Positions 10,713 through 24,576 are shown, numbered from the stretch's first letter. The stretch: 64,000 nucleotides of DNA from Allantophomopsis cytisporea (GCA_024752435.1 CP103021.1:992001-1056000), one strand, 5' to 3'. A program made the numbers and translations. The notes: generated by a model not told the origin, from the sequence alone.

Positions 10713-12319
10713 ATGTCGACGACAGCAGGACCTGTTCCCGGAGAGCAATCTGTGGCTCCGGTGGGCTTGAATGCTATGCATCAGGTTTCTACTCACAATA
10801 CTTCCGCCACTCAGGTTACTTCTCATAGCGGAGATAAGGTTACCTTTCAGCCAACCTACATCCGTGAGGGCGATTCAGATGAGTCGACTTACCAGCCAAG
10901 TTTCCGAGGCAAGGAAGATACCGTGGATCTGGGTCATTATTTTGTATGAATCACTACCCAGCATTACAAACAGATGAATAATTACTGACTCGTTTCGTAG
11001 ATTGGTCCTCGTGATTTGGATAGACATTCAAAGCTCCCATTCTTCATGCGAATGCATGGCAGCATCTTACCAAAATTGCTCGTACCGTTATTATGTATCG
11101 GTGCTTGGTCAACCCTCATTACGTGCATTTCAAAATTCAAAAAAGATCGTAAGCAATTCCCCAGATAACAAAATGCTATAAAGATTCTGACCTGTCATAC
11201 TAGTCGCTGTCTCTAACCTACTTCTTACTGTCCTTGGTTTCGTTGTTGCATTGGCATTGTCATTCCGCAGTACTACAGCATATGAGAGGTACGTACACCA
11301 AGCAGTCACACAGTCCATAAACTAACTAATTGAACTACAGATATGGAGATGGAAGAAAAGCATGGTCAACACTGAGTCTTCAGTCACGCAATTTGGCCCG
11401 ACTTATCTGGCAACACATAGATGAGCGTGAAGGCGAGGAAGCCAAAGAAGACCTCCTTTCGAAGCTGACTGCCATTAACCTCATCCTCGCCTTCGCGGTA
11501 GCCTTAAAGCACCGTCTCCGCTTCGAGCCGCATACCCAATATGAGGATATGAAAGATCTAATTAGCCATCTACATACCTTCGCACATGAAGCCTATGACC
11601 CAGAACAGGCGTCAGAATTCAAATACTCATGGTGGAAAACGATAGGCGAGTACCTTGGTATCCCCTTCGCGGAATCCAACCCCCGAAAGTTGCTCAAGCG
11701 TTCCAAAAAGCAAGTCGGCAACCTGCCGCTCGAGATCATAAGCTATTTATCCGCCTACGAGCAGATCACCGTCAACAATGGCACTCTTAAATCGCCCATT
11801 ATCCAGACACAGATTCTTAACTGCCTCTCCGCTCTGTCGGAGTGCATGGTATCGGCCGAGCGTGTGCTCAACACACCATTGCCAATGGCATACCAAATCG
11901 CCTTTGCACAGATCACGTTGATCTACGTATACGTCCTACCATTTCAGCTGCAAGCCGCGCTGGGCTGGGTGACGATTCCGGGCACGGTGGTGGCCGCGTA
12001 CATCATCCTGGGCATTGCGATGATTGGCAACGAGATCGAAAATCCCTTCGGTCACGACGTCAATGATTTGCCACTCGATACGTACTGCCAGGAACTATCC
12101 GCCGAGCTCAATGTCATCACTAGCGCCAAACCACCTACGTTGAGCGATTTCATTGCCAAGAAGGAGAACATGGTGCTGCATCCGATCAGTAAGAGTGGAT
12201 ATGTGGCATGGAGTCAGAGGAGTGTGGGCGATATCCGCGATGCGTTGAAAGCGAAGAGTGCTCTTTCTGGGCGGAAGACTCCTAGGCATCGGAGGGGGAG
12301 GAAGCTGCAGGAAGTGTAG
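10713..12319 (+). CDS. Bestrophin/UPF0187-family membrane channel
   Basis: Four exons (10713-10943, 11001-11148, 11204-11288, 11341-12319) give 480 residues in frame. The family forms anion-permeable channels; fungal members are mostly uncharacterised and are predicted in plasma or internal membranes. The polar N-terminal tail (about 75 residues) is followed by hydrophobic segments PKLLVPLLCIGAWSTLITC and LLLTVLGFVVALALSFR, the latter running into the conserved FRSTTAYERY turn. A second hydrophobic hairpin lies at about residues 345-395 (MAYQIAFAQITLIYVYVLPF, then VVAAYIILGIAMIGNE). It is followed directly by IENPFGHDVNDLPLD, the signature segment of UPF0187/bestrophin-like proteins. The C-terminus is basic (RKTPRHRRGRK). 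Exon 2 and exon 3 boundaries fall inside the first hydrophobic hairpin. Confidence 0.9.
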
Positions 12320-12985
12320 GTACTTTGGGAAGGAGGAGGTAAGATTGAAAGTGGAGGAACCCATTTCGAAAAAGAAGTCTTTGACTTGAGATGAGATGGG
12401 ATGTGGATAAGAGGAAGCAAATTGGTACATTGGTACATATCTTGAAAAGGCACTTGGGCTTGGCGTTGGAAAGCGATGGGATTTGATAATTCGACTTCGG
12501 GACAACGTAGTGGGAGCATATAGCACATTACGCACTACATTTTAGCATAGGACGAGGCGTCCTCTGTTTCCTTTTCTTTTTCTTTTGTCATTCTTGCATA
12601 TTATTCACTCACGACTCACTCAATTACTTTGTTTCAGTTTCATTTGTTCATAAACCAAAAGAATGTACTCATTGCAATGTTCTATAATGAACAATCATCA
12701 ATATAACTCGTCTTGAGTAAATTAGTGAGATCTTTGCAACGTTTAACGGCAGTGAATTTATCCAGTGAAATCATCGACAGCACTGCAACTAATTCGAGAT
12801 GTGCAGTTTGCGAAAGCTTTAGTTATCAAGAGACGTAAAATAATTCACTCATCAACCAGTATTCAAAGCGCCATTTGCAATTCCGAATGGTCCACCATTA
12901 GAGATACGTGAGTATATTAAGCAGAAAATATCAAAAACTCCTATTTCCTTGTCCAAGTCTAATGCAATGCAGGCTCAACAACATA
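12320..12985. other. Convergent 3' spacer, no gene seen
   Basis: The 3' ends of the bestrophin-like gene (+) and the acyltransferase gene (-) face each other here. AT-rich from 12540 on; no convincing ORF on either strand. Confidence 0.5.
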
Positions 12986-14475
12986 TCAAGGACACTCCAA
13001 GCCAAGCTCCAACTTCCCCAACGGCGAGCCAGGATCAGCAGCCATACACTCCTCGACGCGCCTCGTGATCCTCCCAAAGAGCGGCTCCATAAAGCGCTGC
13101 CACACCTCACAAGCAACAAGCATGCACGCCATACTGACCAGCACGCCCAGCGCGATCCTCGAGCCGCCCGGCAACGGGTACCGCTGCACCAGGACGTCGC
13201 GTCCCGCAGCGTCCTTGTCCGCGATCGCCACCTTGTCCTCGGCCGCGAACAAGATCCACGCGAACACCGTCCGCAGGAAGATCCCGTGCAGCAGGTAGAT
13301 CGGGTAGCTGATGCTGCCGAGCCACAGGCATACGCGGTTGCTGAGCACGCGGCGCAGCGGGCCGGAGATGAGGATGGCGAGGATGGCCGTTGCTGAGCCG
13401 AAGGCGCCCCATATGCGTGCTGGATCGCGCGTTTCTGGCAGGTAGGTCGTTAGGTGTAGCATAGTGCGTGACCAGCTCGTGGTGGATTGGGAGCCTGATG
13501 GGAAGGACATCATGAAGGCTCCCGAGACTAGGAGGATTGGCGTGAGGATCCATGAGTATGATGCGAGGCGGGGTAGATTGGGGGATAGGGAGAGCTCGGC
13601 TAGGAGGATGCCTGGGAGGATGGATTGGCCGAGGGAAGCTGGTGATTGTTGTTACTTTTGATATACAAATGGGGATTGGGAGCTACTTACGGTCCCATTG
13701 GTGATAACTCCATTGGAAACTCCAGGCTGAGAGGCCAAACACAATTATGGACCGCCACTTGGGGCTCATGTTCACTGTAATGAGCAGTGATAGGAATACC
13801 ATCATCGATCCCAGCAACAGCCACTTCAGCAGCCATTGCGGCTGATCGTATGGGTTTTCCGAGTCGAATGACCATGTGTTCCTTAGTCCAAGCAGCAGGT
13901 CCATGATCGCCGCTCCCCAAGACGCACTCGGTCTTGGATTGTGAGTGTAAAACCAGTATGCATCACTGTTATTCGCGACGTCATAGAGGCCCAGATTACA
14001 GAGCAACCAGCCTATGATAGTTGCGGCGGCCGCAGGCAGCATGAGCCTAAATGAGCGGCGGAAAGAGGAGGTAGCCAAGTTCGAGAGCGCGGCATCTGGC
14101 CTGCCAGAGCGCATGGCCTTGAGAGGCTTCAGTGAATTCACGAAGCCGGAGAGCAAGAAGAAAGCGGCGACCCAGGAGTGGCCCGAGGATATGAGTCGTA
14201 GGAATGGGAGTTGGAAAAGGGATGGTGTGCGTTCATTGGGGCCGCAGCATGGGTTTGTGATGCCTCGTGCTACGCAGACAACGATATGGGAGGCGACTAC
14301 AAAGATGGAGGCGATTCCTCGGAGGCCCTGGGGCTATGTTAGTATCTGCTTGAGATAAGGAAGAGGACCTTTGTCTGAACGAAGTCGGCGATTTAAGGCG
14401 ATGGCATTGACTTACATCTACCCATCTTGTGTCCCTCAGTGGCTCAAGCTCATCGTGGCTCTTGAAAAGATACAT
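12986..14475 (-). CDS. Acyltransferase-3 family membrane O-acyltransferase
   Basis: Three exons (14416-14475, 13691-14333, 12986-13638) give 451 residues. Family 3 acyltransferases are polytopic enzymes that move acetyl or longer acyl groups onto sugars, lipids or antibiotics. The first exon codes only 20 residues (MYLFKSHDELEPLRDTRWVD). The second opens with the family signature GLRGIASIFVVASH; His36 matches the conserved catalytic His of the family. SSGHSWVAAFFLLSGFV is the second conserved segment. The third exon carries SLGQSILPGILLAELSLSP and IYLLHGIFLRTVFAWILF. About ten hydrophobic segments are visible. There is no partner gene next to it that would reveal the substrate. Exon 3 is GC-rich (13050-13450) compared with the AT-rich DNA around it, which also makes its opposite strand open. 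Confidence 0.88.
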
Positions 14476-15594
14476 GATTGGAGAAAGAAAAGAAGAAAAG
14501 GAGAAAGAACGAAAATAAGAAAGAGAGAAATCCCAATCGTGCAGGACAAAGGTATAAAAGGAAGACAGATTACCTACCACCAACAGTCAACAGCTCGCAG
14601 ATCGAGTGTACACAGATGCTTGCGGGGTTCCAGGTATCTAGACGCGGGGGATGAAGCGCTTGGGTCGTGGAGGATTTAAAGCTCCACACAACATCGTAAT
14701 GGATCCAACTATTGGATTTTAAGTTCCTTTCTTTACACTCAATGACAAAACGAACAATCGAACCCTGGAGCAAATAATGACATGGACAGATTCAAACAGC
14801 TATGAGTAGGCTAAAGTCCATCTTTTTGGACGAGTTGTCTGTAGTTTAAGTCATACCATGTATCTTTTCGGTCACAGACTTACAGCTCCTTACATAATTC
14901 GTTCTAAGGGTTGCGAGAAGCAGTACTGCATGTACTCCATACATAAGGGAAAATCCCTAGATCGACAATTCTCGAGCCATCCGAGGGCGTTTCGAAAGGG
15001 ATCTGCGTTTTGGGATTTGTGGTTCTCATGGACTAAAAGCTTGTATCCAAATGCATTTATAGGATTCGTTGTCCTCCTCCCATGAACGAACACCATACGA
15101 TTCGAGGTTAAACATACCGGCGCGTTTGGGGGGAGAAGTCCGTGCTTCGGGTAGCGGCTACAGTTGCAGTCAAGCAAGCATATGAAAGAAGTACGAGAGG
15201 TTCGTTCCAGACTTCATTCATATTGATGACGCCTCTTCACGACAAGCAACATCAGTATAGTTGTTCAAATTGAAGATGGCACTTCATGGCTCAGCTGTTC
15301 AATTCAGACTTCGATCGGTTTTCTATTCTGCGGCGTGATCCAAGAAACCTGATTCCTGTTGAGGATCGTCATTTCTTCTATCTGCATACAAAACAATACA
15401 AGCTTACTTCTCCACATTTGCGACTGTGTGAGTTTCGGAAAGCGCAGATCTGTTCAATCGACGTCTTCATCGCCCATTCACATTCCATACTATGATCTTC
15501 CGATACGCCGCTTCAGATGCTCTACGATGCAAGTCTCAGATTCGTGTGGATACATAATTGTACCCGACTGATGTGCTTCAAATGGACTATGAAA

Positions 15595-15641
15595 TGTAGG
15601 TTGCTTATTGAGAGGAATAATCTCTCAATAAGCAACCTACA
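15595..15641. repeat. Perfect inverted repeat, 20-bp arms with 7-nt loop
   Basis: The left arm 15595-15614 and right arm 15622-15641 are exact reverse complements around the loop GAATAAT. The transcript of either strand would form a long unbroken stem. It lies in gene-poor DNA with no neighbouring coding sequence within 1 kb. It could be the centre of a small MITE-like palindrome, a transcription terminator-like hairpin or a structural cruciform. Confidence 0.9.
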
Positions 15642-16289
15642 ATTCAAACAGTAGCCGTGGTTCGACTCTGAGCTGGAAGCAATATGGTCTCCAACGGCAA
15701 TTTATGTAAAACCCCAAAATACTTCTTGAACGCATCTGCGGAGCACAGAAACAGCACTTAAGGGGTGGAGGAAATCGAATGGCAGATATCATTAGCTTTC
15801 CAACACAGCTGAATACGCAATATAGAGCTCAGATCTCATATTCACCGGCTGCAAGCGAAGGAAGCTCTCAGCATTAAGCAAAGTAACGACATGCAACTTT
15901 GTCGGAGAATTCTTCTGCATGCCAGAGAATACCGACTGGGTGGATGTCCACGACTTCAGCTTCACATTTTCCTCACATGGGAAATAGAAAGTAGAAAGTC
16001 TCCTTTACAAATGCTGCTGTCACGAGTGTAGCAGCGAGGGCGGAACTGGAGTACACACATACCAATGCATGAAACAGAATGACAGTCCCTCCTTGAGCGT
16101 GGTTACTTCTCTGCTGAGAGATCGTGTGGATATCGGCGATGGACTGTTCGTCCTGAATCACAAAACGTATGATGAGCTACCACACTCGACCGACATTGAT
16201 GATTGTCCATGTAAGACCAATAACGTATGGGCCGATTTCTTCTTGCAACGTTTGTAGCAAATTGATCACAAATTGCGATATTATGTATA

Positions 16290-16294
<5 letters not shown>

Positions 16295-16320
<26 letters not shown>
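16295..16320. repeat. (AT)13 microsatellite
   Basis: Uninterrupted AT dinucleotide run in the gene-poor block, flanked by shorter TATAA units. Confidence 0.9.
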
Positions 16321-19300
16321 TATGTGGGTACATCTCACATTCTTTTCAATGAAGTCGACCTATTTATAAGACATCACCAACGATTCCTTCGAGCTTATTC
16401 GTTACCCTTCAACACAGCACCAACTGCATTCAACTTTCGGACTTAAGCGCAGGCGACGTAGCATCGCGCCATGAAATATGGAGCCCTTACCTGCCCTGCT
16501 TCATATACAATGCGATATAGCTCTTCATATTCCAATGAAAACCCAGCACATTCATTTATTTATTTATTTATGCCGGGAGAAACTCGTAAACATGGGCAGC
16601 CAGAAGGGATATTAATCATCTTCAATGAGGGCCGTAGGTCCGCAGTATATTGATCTCAGAACGCCACACTGATAAACTTCCTCGTGTCTCGGACGCACCG
16701 CCACGAACAAGTTCATGCCCGCAAAGCCATTCATGAATAAATGAATGATCTCGGGAACGGGGAACTACAGCTTGGATCATCAGGACAAAGCATAACGAAG
16801 AAGCTTAAAGGGAAGAGAAGTCTTGTATGGCAAAGAGCTCTCTTGGAATTGCCTTGAGACCATGCTTCATTACGATGTACGAGTGGGTCAGTTTCTAGCG
16901 TCGTAATAGAATTTTACTTTTCTTCTCTTTTCTTTGGATCCGTGACATTTTTTGTTGGTGCTGGGCTTCGCTTTTGCTGCCGTGGTCATTTGAGTGTATG
17001 CTTAGGCTGTGGGACGCGTAAGTCATTGATCGCCCCGGCCGTCGTCGCTTGCAACGATATTGCGGAGGCATGGATGTTAGGGGGAGTTGTGAATACCTAC
17101 GTAGTATACATAGTCAGACTTCTTGGATGACAGGATGAGCTTTGTGTGAATGCGATTACTCAAATCTTGCAAAGTTGAAGTCATTTGGAACAGAGTTGTT
17201 GTAAGATATACAGTCGAAGAGAGCCTCATGTTACTCGTAGATATACTCTACTGCCTACAATCATCAAGAACCCATCTGTCAAAGCTCACTTTCAGAGGTA
17301 TAACGAGCGATGCAACTCTTTCAGAGCTGCTGCTTATTCAGAGCCCTAAGCTCTTCAAGGATTGCCTTGTCGGAGATGCGAACGAGTAGATACACATGTA
17401 CATATGTACCTTGCGTCGATGCTCTAACAAAGCATCGAGTGGAACGAATAACGTGAAGTGACTTTTGATAACCGAGAATTCGAGAAGCTGGAAATCCAAA
17501 GGTAACGGAACAAGGAATATTCCAAATCTTCCGAAAGGAAACATACCACTATTCCAGAACTCCTTTTCGATCTCTGAATATGATCTTTAAGACTCATCAC
17601 ATTATGTGCTTGGTTTCTCAGTAGTTGAAGATTGCAGCTTCTTGACAACAGCACAGACCATAAACATTTTGGCTACCGTAGCATCCATACACCCACAACA
17701 TCGATACATTCTCTATATGATACAATCGGCAATACATAATTCCAGGCAGGATACCCTCCGTATCCATCACGCGAATACACCACAGTATCATGAGCTGGAT
17801 TAGGCAAGAAGATAGAAACAGATCAGAAGAATGGTAGAGCACATAGGATGAAGCATCTGCATCCATAATGGATCTCCGAATCCATAATCGATCTCCGACA
17901 TCTCAACTTCGTATCTCGGTAATCTGCAAAGGCCGAGGGAGGTATTGATGTGCACTTGTCCACGGAGCACTGACATCTCCCGGCATCAGGGGGGGGGGGT
18001 CCATGGATAGCGGGCAATTAGTATACACTACCAACCAACAAGCTCGGAAAACATCAACAGGCTTCGTTGATTCTAACTTTCCACCTTTTCTTTGATCATC
18101 TATTTCGCAAACTTTCTTGATGATCGTTCATGAGCTACGGGCTTGGAAGCTGCTAAGGTATTTCATGGAACTTTGCCCATCCTTGACCGCGGAGGAAAAT
18201 CGAGGTCGCGCCCGATCGATTTATTCTATTTGAGTTGTCCCTGCGACGAGGGTGTAGCGTGGTGAGCATGGTATATCCCCCCTCATGTTCGTCAGAAGTC
18301 GAAAGTCAAACTCCTTTTTGTCTTCCGTTTTGTGGTAGACGTGACAGACATTGCTCATTGCTTGATACATTGACTTTGTACACAGATATTACCTCTTAAA
18401 CTATATATGCCTTACTCTCGATTACTATTTACATGTCTTCTCTGCAAAATCTACATCACAAACTACTGTTCATTGTACATAAAGCACATGGAGTTTCCCG
18501 TTGAACGGTTATATATCACTCGCGCCACTCGGCAATAATATCTCTACATTCCGCTGTCTGTCTATCTCAACGTCGGTCCGGTACACCTCAATAACAGCTC
18601 ATGATTCTATACTCAATGTTCTAGTTACGCTCTAGAGGAGATTGCAGCGACTTGTATAGCGAAGAGGCGTCCTAGACAGCTGCTAAGTAGCACGCATTAC
18701 CGATGATTAGGATAGTAAACTCTGTAACCGAGCCATCAGATCATGCCATGCATGCATGCACAGCGGCAGCGGCCGATGACGGGTGTCTGTCTATACATAC
18801 CTTGAGGAGCAACCTATATTTGTACTGTACTATCGGTCTTTGAAGGGTCAACGCCAACGCTTAGCAGCACAAGATAGACTGAAGGGCGAAGAATGAAGAA
18901 ATCAGGAACAGGTATGTATTAAGCAATATATCATCCATGGCTACGCGTGTGTGCAGGGTATATCCGCTCCGACACACCAAGCAACAACTCAACCCCTGCG
19001 TCGATATGCTCCATCTTTCTTTGCAGATGTGTTTCAACGCTCGGGTTCAAAATGCTCGTCTTTATCTACTGGTATTTGCGCCGCATGTCCGAATGTGTCG
19101 TCGACTAGGCTCACATCCTTGAGATTGTCCCTGGGATGTACGGAGTATATGGATGAATGGATTCTAGTATGTTATGTAGTAGCACGCACTCAACCTGTGG
19201 GGCCGACTCGGGTGTGCTTCCGCAACAAGGAAGATTGATATTCAGCCGCGCCATACGCACTACGAAGGTCTATCTGATGTCTAGTCATGGTATCGGGAGT

Positions 19301-19666
19301 TGCGACTGGTTGAGGACGACAAATCCTGGGACACTACTTTCATGGAGATAGTTCCCAGTTGGTTTGCTGCACGGATACTTTATTCTGTGCATCACAGGGA
19401 GCTGAGGCTGATAGAGCAGGAATGTTGTGACGACCAGTATATCCCAACCATTGAAAGAGGTCCGCGCGTTTGGGTCCAACTCTATGCTGATGAAGAGATC
19501 CAAGTCTAGCGGCCCCGCATTCCTTAACCGTAAATCTAGAGCTCCATTGCCCAAGTACATGGGAAATGGATGTACATAGATCTCGAGTATATAGCAAGTG
19601 CTCCTGTCTACTCCTTGTAAGTCTTACTTCTTCTTTTCTCCTTGTCTCGTTATCCATATCCACAAT

Positions 19667-21035
19667 ATGGATGCCTCCAACAGTATCACTGGTGGGCCAC
19701 TTGGTCTGTCAGTCTTCGTCATTCTTTACACCATTCTCTGTTTGTGTTCGAGTTCTCTCCTTTGTTATATGATCTGGAAACATGATGGTCGAACTACCTG
19801 TAAGTCATATACATTTCTATCCACCCTCTTAACCATCATGCAACTCCCTCAGTCAGCTGACACCCTCAGATGTCTTTTTTGTCTCCTTCTTCACTTCTCT
19901 CTCTTCAGCAGGCTCCGTGATTCAACAAATCCACTTCGCCTCCAACTTCCGTACTATTAAGGTGGCTGAATTTGCCCAGCGTCTGGATCCAAGCAAGATG
20001 TCCGAAGTCATTATCAATGGCGGCTCTCAAGGTCTTGACAAGGGCCTTTTTTGGATCCAATTCTATGGATACAATGTCAACGCATTGCTCATTCTCTTCT
20101 GGGCCATGCAACTCTTCAAAGGTACCTGGAATATACGCGTAAGGACCTCTTCCCAACTATCAGAGGCAGTCTCCGTAGCCTCCAAAGTCTTTGCCGTCTT
20201 CTTTCCAGCCTTCCTCCTCGGCATTGCCAACACTCCAACGATCAAAGACAGTCCAGTGACCTTCCTCGTCCTGTGCAACGTGCTCCTAGCCATCTCCCTC
20301 GTCGCAGGTTCAGCTATCCTCGCCCTCACGCTCTTCAAGTTCGTACAGGCTCGCCACAAACTGAACTCACTATCCGCGTCCCGCCGCGGCATCTCCACCA
20401 CCATAACCGGCAACGCGGCCAACCCCAGCAGCGAGGCGGCCGTGATAAGCGCCATGGAAGCAGCCGACGCGCGCCGGCGCCGAGATGACCGATGGATGGT
20501 AATCCGCTTCAGCATCGCCTTCCTGATCCTCGGCATCTTCGAAGTATGCGTGATCCTATTCCAATATCTCGGCTACGCATCCTACGTATCGACCGACGAC
20601 CCCACCATCGACCTAAGCGCCAGCGGACAAATGATGGCCATCGCACAATTCATCCCCGGCGTGACGGCCAGCCTGATCGCTTTTCTGGTCTGGGGCACCA
20701 CCGCGACGTTCCGCGCCGAGATGCTCCGCATCGTGCGCTGCGAGTGCGGCAAGGGCCGCCGCAAGAGCCGCCTCTCGGGCGAGCAGCGCCGGCAGCCCGG
20801 GCCGTTTGAGCGGCTGTCTACGCACGCGCGCGACGACACCATCAATGTGACGACCGAGTTGACCATTGTCACTGCGAAGGACGGGGGCAAGACGGAGGCG
20901 GTTCACGTGCGCGAGTGGGAGGATAGTGATGATAGTGCCAGTGTTGAGGGCGGCAAGAGTGGGAATGGCACGGCGATTACCTCGACCACTTCGTCTTCTT
21001 CTACTTTTAAGTTGACGCCTACGCATAAGACTTGA
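19667..21035 (+). CDS. Fungal seven-transmembrane-like integral membrane protein
   Basis: Two exons (19667-19799, 19909-21035) give 419 residues. The start codon opens MDASNSITGGPLGLSVFVIL, and the exon join reads ...GRTTSGSVIQQIHF. Hydrophobic segments lie at about residues 14-36, 85-105, 125-145, 155-180, 230-255 and 275-295, with a weaker one after the splice junction, so six or seven passes are predicted. The cytoplasmic tail is long, Ser/Thr-rich and charged, with a Cys/Arg patch (CECGKGRRKSRL). The layout resembles an uncharacterised fungal 7TM receptor-like family; no ligand-binding or G-protein motif is diagnostic. The 3' half is strongly GC-biased, which opens false frames on both strands. 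The alternative acceptor at about 19869 would also be possible but breaks the frame used here. Confidence 0.75.
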
Positions 21036-23959
21036 TCTGTGTCCTGCTTCTCTTTCCTGTACTTTTAGAATCAAAAATCTTCATGGCCCTGCTTCTTCGC
21101 TCCCTTTGGTGTATCGCGCTTTTTGCGACGCTCCGCTGGCCCTCTGGGAGCCACTGCCGTGGAGGCTGTCTCTTCTGCAATCAAGTGTCAATGCCTACTG
21201 AACCCTCTTTTACACAATGCACCTACTCCTCAGCATACGCCACCGATGAGGGCACTCATGGGGGTCCGTGGGTTCAGATGAGGTATGCGTTGCCTAGATC
21301 GCAGCGGCTGATCAGGCTAGCTTTTCTAAGATGGTGGTTAGAGTGGCTGCGGATTAGACACCTGGAAGTTGGGTTTTCTCAACAGGAGGAGCATGTCAGC
21401 GCCGACGCTGGCTTTTGAAGTTAGTATTGTGGTTTAGTGGGTTATGGAGAAGCCTGAAAACGGGATCTATCATCTGATTCGGTCAGGGAGTGGTGAGTTC
21501 GGGGAGATTAGAATGGGTTGGATATTCTGAAGATGTATTCGATTTTCACAATTGTTTTGGGGCGGTTTGTTCTGTATCACATGAAATTAGATATATGACG
21601 AATATTTCCCTTGCTTTGATGGATGATGGAGTGAGTAGGCTTTACTGTGTAGTGCTATTGCAGGACTGTGTTGATTCTTCTTAGGATTCCTTTTGAAGGT
21701 TAGCTTCCATGCAGAGTAGGTGGGGTGAATATACAATGGCAATTTAGCTATTGTTTTGTGGGGAAGTATGAGTGGTGGATGGTTTAAGTGAGGGACTTGT
21801 ATGGCCTTACGTCGTTGTTGAGTGAGGGTTGTCGGTATTTCATTGTATATGTACAATCATGTGGGACGGAACCGTGTTTAGTTGGATTATCAATCAATTG
21901 TGCTAGAATAAACACACCCCTACCCCGTTAACCAGCAGTTTTTGTGGAAGTAACCGTGTTGAGCTGATGAGGTTGGCGGATCTGTTATAGGAACATGACT
22001 CCCTTAGTAGCAGTTGAGCAGATATCCATAACTTTGATGCGCGTATAATACAGATTACTTATGCTATACTCCATTACTCTACTTGTCTATGTATTTCGAA
22101 ATTATCGGAGTGTATGGCTCTTGACAGGTATATAGCTCTGAATACTAGATAATACGTAATAAACAAATACTTCTGATAGATGTGTAGTTTCATCACAGTA
22201 TCATCCCACGAAATACTTCAGCAAGGAAACCGAGAACACGTTTTCAAGAGAGCATTAAGCGATGCAGAAGGCCAAACCGTCATTGAGACTTTGTCACATA
22301 CCCCCTTGCTCGCATTCCCCTCACTAGTGATAATGGATTAAACCATGGCGATGTGGTAGAATGATAATTGCAGTAATAGGCAACTGAGATTCTTTCAATG
22401 ACGAAGAGATGCACAATGAATAGTAAAGCTTATGCAGAGACAATGAGTCGTACAGAAGCAGGTTTTGCAAATGCTTGAGGTGCAGATTCAGTCAATATTC
22501 CAGTCCACATGTCCCCATCCGACACTCGTGACAACTTCTTTCCGAAATGAAACTTGCTCTGTAAGAGTTATTGTAACTGTGCAAAGATAACTGCGCATCG
22601 TATCATGTGGTTATGTCCACGGTATGACATGAGCCAAACCCATTGTGCGCTGATAGGTCGGCGCTTGTTTCAATGGAGATGTGATTTGTATCGTTTATTA
22701 AGTATGCTTTCTCTCAAATACTTATCCGTGTACGGGTCTGGATTTCGATTCTTCGATAGGGGTGTTGTAGACTGAGTGGTGGAGAAGTTGAAATACAACC
22801 GGGAGGAAGAGGGTGTGCTGCGTTATCGGTGGTTCGTTCATGGCTTGGTATTGGCAGGGGTAGAACACATAAGGGTTAAATACCTATACTGTTGAATATT
22901 TTTTGCCTACTTATACGAGAAGCCTCCAGACCTTGGCGATGAGGAACATTGTTGCCAGTATAGAGATGGCAATCTCGTGTAGTAAGTACTGGAAGAATAA
23001 TGAGATCCAGTAATTCAGTGCCTTGATGTGTCTTGTCTAACTTGGCGTCTTGGTCGCAACAGATAGCGTAAAGTTCATTGCTGCAAAAGTTGGCGCTGTC
23101 TTTCTTATACGGCTCCCCGGTGAATAAGGCTGAGCGCACAGGTAATACCGAAAAGACCTGTTCCAGGAAAGTGTTGGAAAGTCATGGTATCTACAGCGTT
23201 GCATATCGAAGCAAAGCCAAGGGTCTGGATTATCTTGCCTCAATATCCCGGTGCTAGGGTGATACCTCGTATCTGTATTAGAGGTCTCAGAAGAGATCAA
23301 CAGACAGGAGAATTAGTATACCAGGCTATAAACCGGTGGAGCTACAATTGCTCTACTCTGTGTGGTCGATTGTGAGATGTATATACAAAGCATGTAATTG
23401 ATCAGGATCGTTGCTCTGAAAAAGACGGTTGCTATCATCACGGAGATCGGAACGATATCGACATCTATTGTCAAAGCCTTACGGATGTGATGATACGAAG
23501 TGCATGTCACCTCTCATGCATATAGACATTTGCTCTCTTGTCGTGATCATCTCTAATATATCTCTCATACAACCAAAGGAACATAACAGTCACTACAGAG
23601 TCTTCAATTCTCAGCAATCGGGGTTCATGATCCAATTCCATCATGACTGGGGATCTGCACGGTCATACCCGGCCCCAAGCGTCTCCAAGGCGTTTCGGCT
23701 CGTAGAGATGGGTGCAGCCGAAGGGCAAAGTATTCCTCGGTCCAGCTTGTAGAGGATGGGAATGCGGGTCTGTGAGGGTCTGTGATATGACCTCGTGACT
23801 CTCTCCGTTATGGGTTTGCTACTCTCAGACCTGATCATGGAGGTGAAGTCAGCAGAATGAGTTATGGTGAAAGGGAGGGAATGACGACATGGGGTAGCCT
23901 CAGATACACAATTAGTGCTTAGTATGATATTTTCCTTTGTACCCGTCATAGTTCTGGTG

Positions 23960-24003
23960 TTGTAGTAGTAGTAGTAGTTGTTGTAGTGGTAGTGGTAGTA
24001 GTA
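23960..24003. repeat. GTA-type triplet repeat
   Basis: Imperfect tract of TGTAGTAGTAG-like units with GTT and GGT interruptions. Confidence 0.8.
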
Positions 24004-24492
24004 ACAATAGAAAGAATGATAGTAAATATTATTGCATGCTAGAAGAAGTCAAGGACTACTCCTTTAGAGTCAGAGTGAGAGTAAAGGTACTGGAACGCCA
24101 GACTTTGTCGATATATGCCGTCAGCAGGTGATACTCATGGGATCATATAGCCCCTCGGAGTCGAAGTGATTTATTTCATTCGCTTTTTCTTCTGGAATGG
24201 CATTTTTGGAATGGCGCAAATTAATGGATGTTGTGGCTTGGGTCTTTTGGTCCTTTTGGTCTTTCCCCGTACTCTTTGATCGCACTGCAACATTGCACAG
24301 CTACATCCGAGACACAATGACGTAGGCTGTCCGAACGTAACGCCATATTCTATTCGACTGTGCTGGTCATGATGATGTGGAGCATCGTACAATGGTATGT
24401 GTGGCGTGGGAGAGACTCAACAATCAGGTAAGTGATTGAGTCGTGAGAGACGTCGTGGTAGGCAGAAACAGAAAGGGATGATGGAAGAGGAT

Positions 24493-24576
24493 TAAAAGAA
24501 TAAATCTAAAAGAATAAATCAAAAAGAATAAAGAATAAAGAATAAAGAATAAATCCTAAATGCTAAATGCTAAATG
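24493..24576. repeat. AATAAAG / TAAATGC low-complexity tract
   Basis: Tandem AGAATAA units followed by three CTAAATG units, upstream of the PIL1 gene. Confidence 0.8.

Larger units (their letters stand above)
14476..19666. other. Gene-poor block of about 5 kb
   Basis: No supportable gene on either strand. The longest ORFs are about 100 codons, overlap each other and show no domain. The block contains a perfect hairpin (15595-15641), an AT microsatellite (16295-16320), ATTT-type repeats near 16552-16572, a run of nine G at about 17991-17999, and short ATGC and palindromic stretches near 18750. It may hold decayed transposon sequence, but I could see no terminal repeats or transposase remnant. 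Confidence 0.5.

Noticed and set aside
12908..13396. Plus-strand ORF of 162 codons
   Set aside because: Antisense to the GC-rich third exon of the acyltransferase gene; Arg/Ala/Gln-rich with no domain.
20051..21074. Several overlapping ORFs of 100-157 codons on both strands
   Set aside because: Shadows of the GC-rich second exon of the 7TM-like gene.
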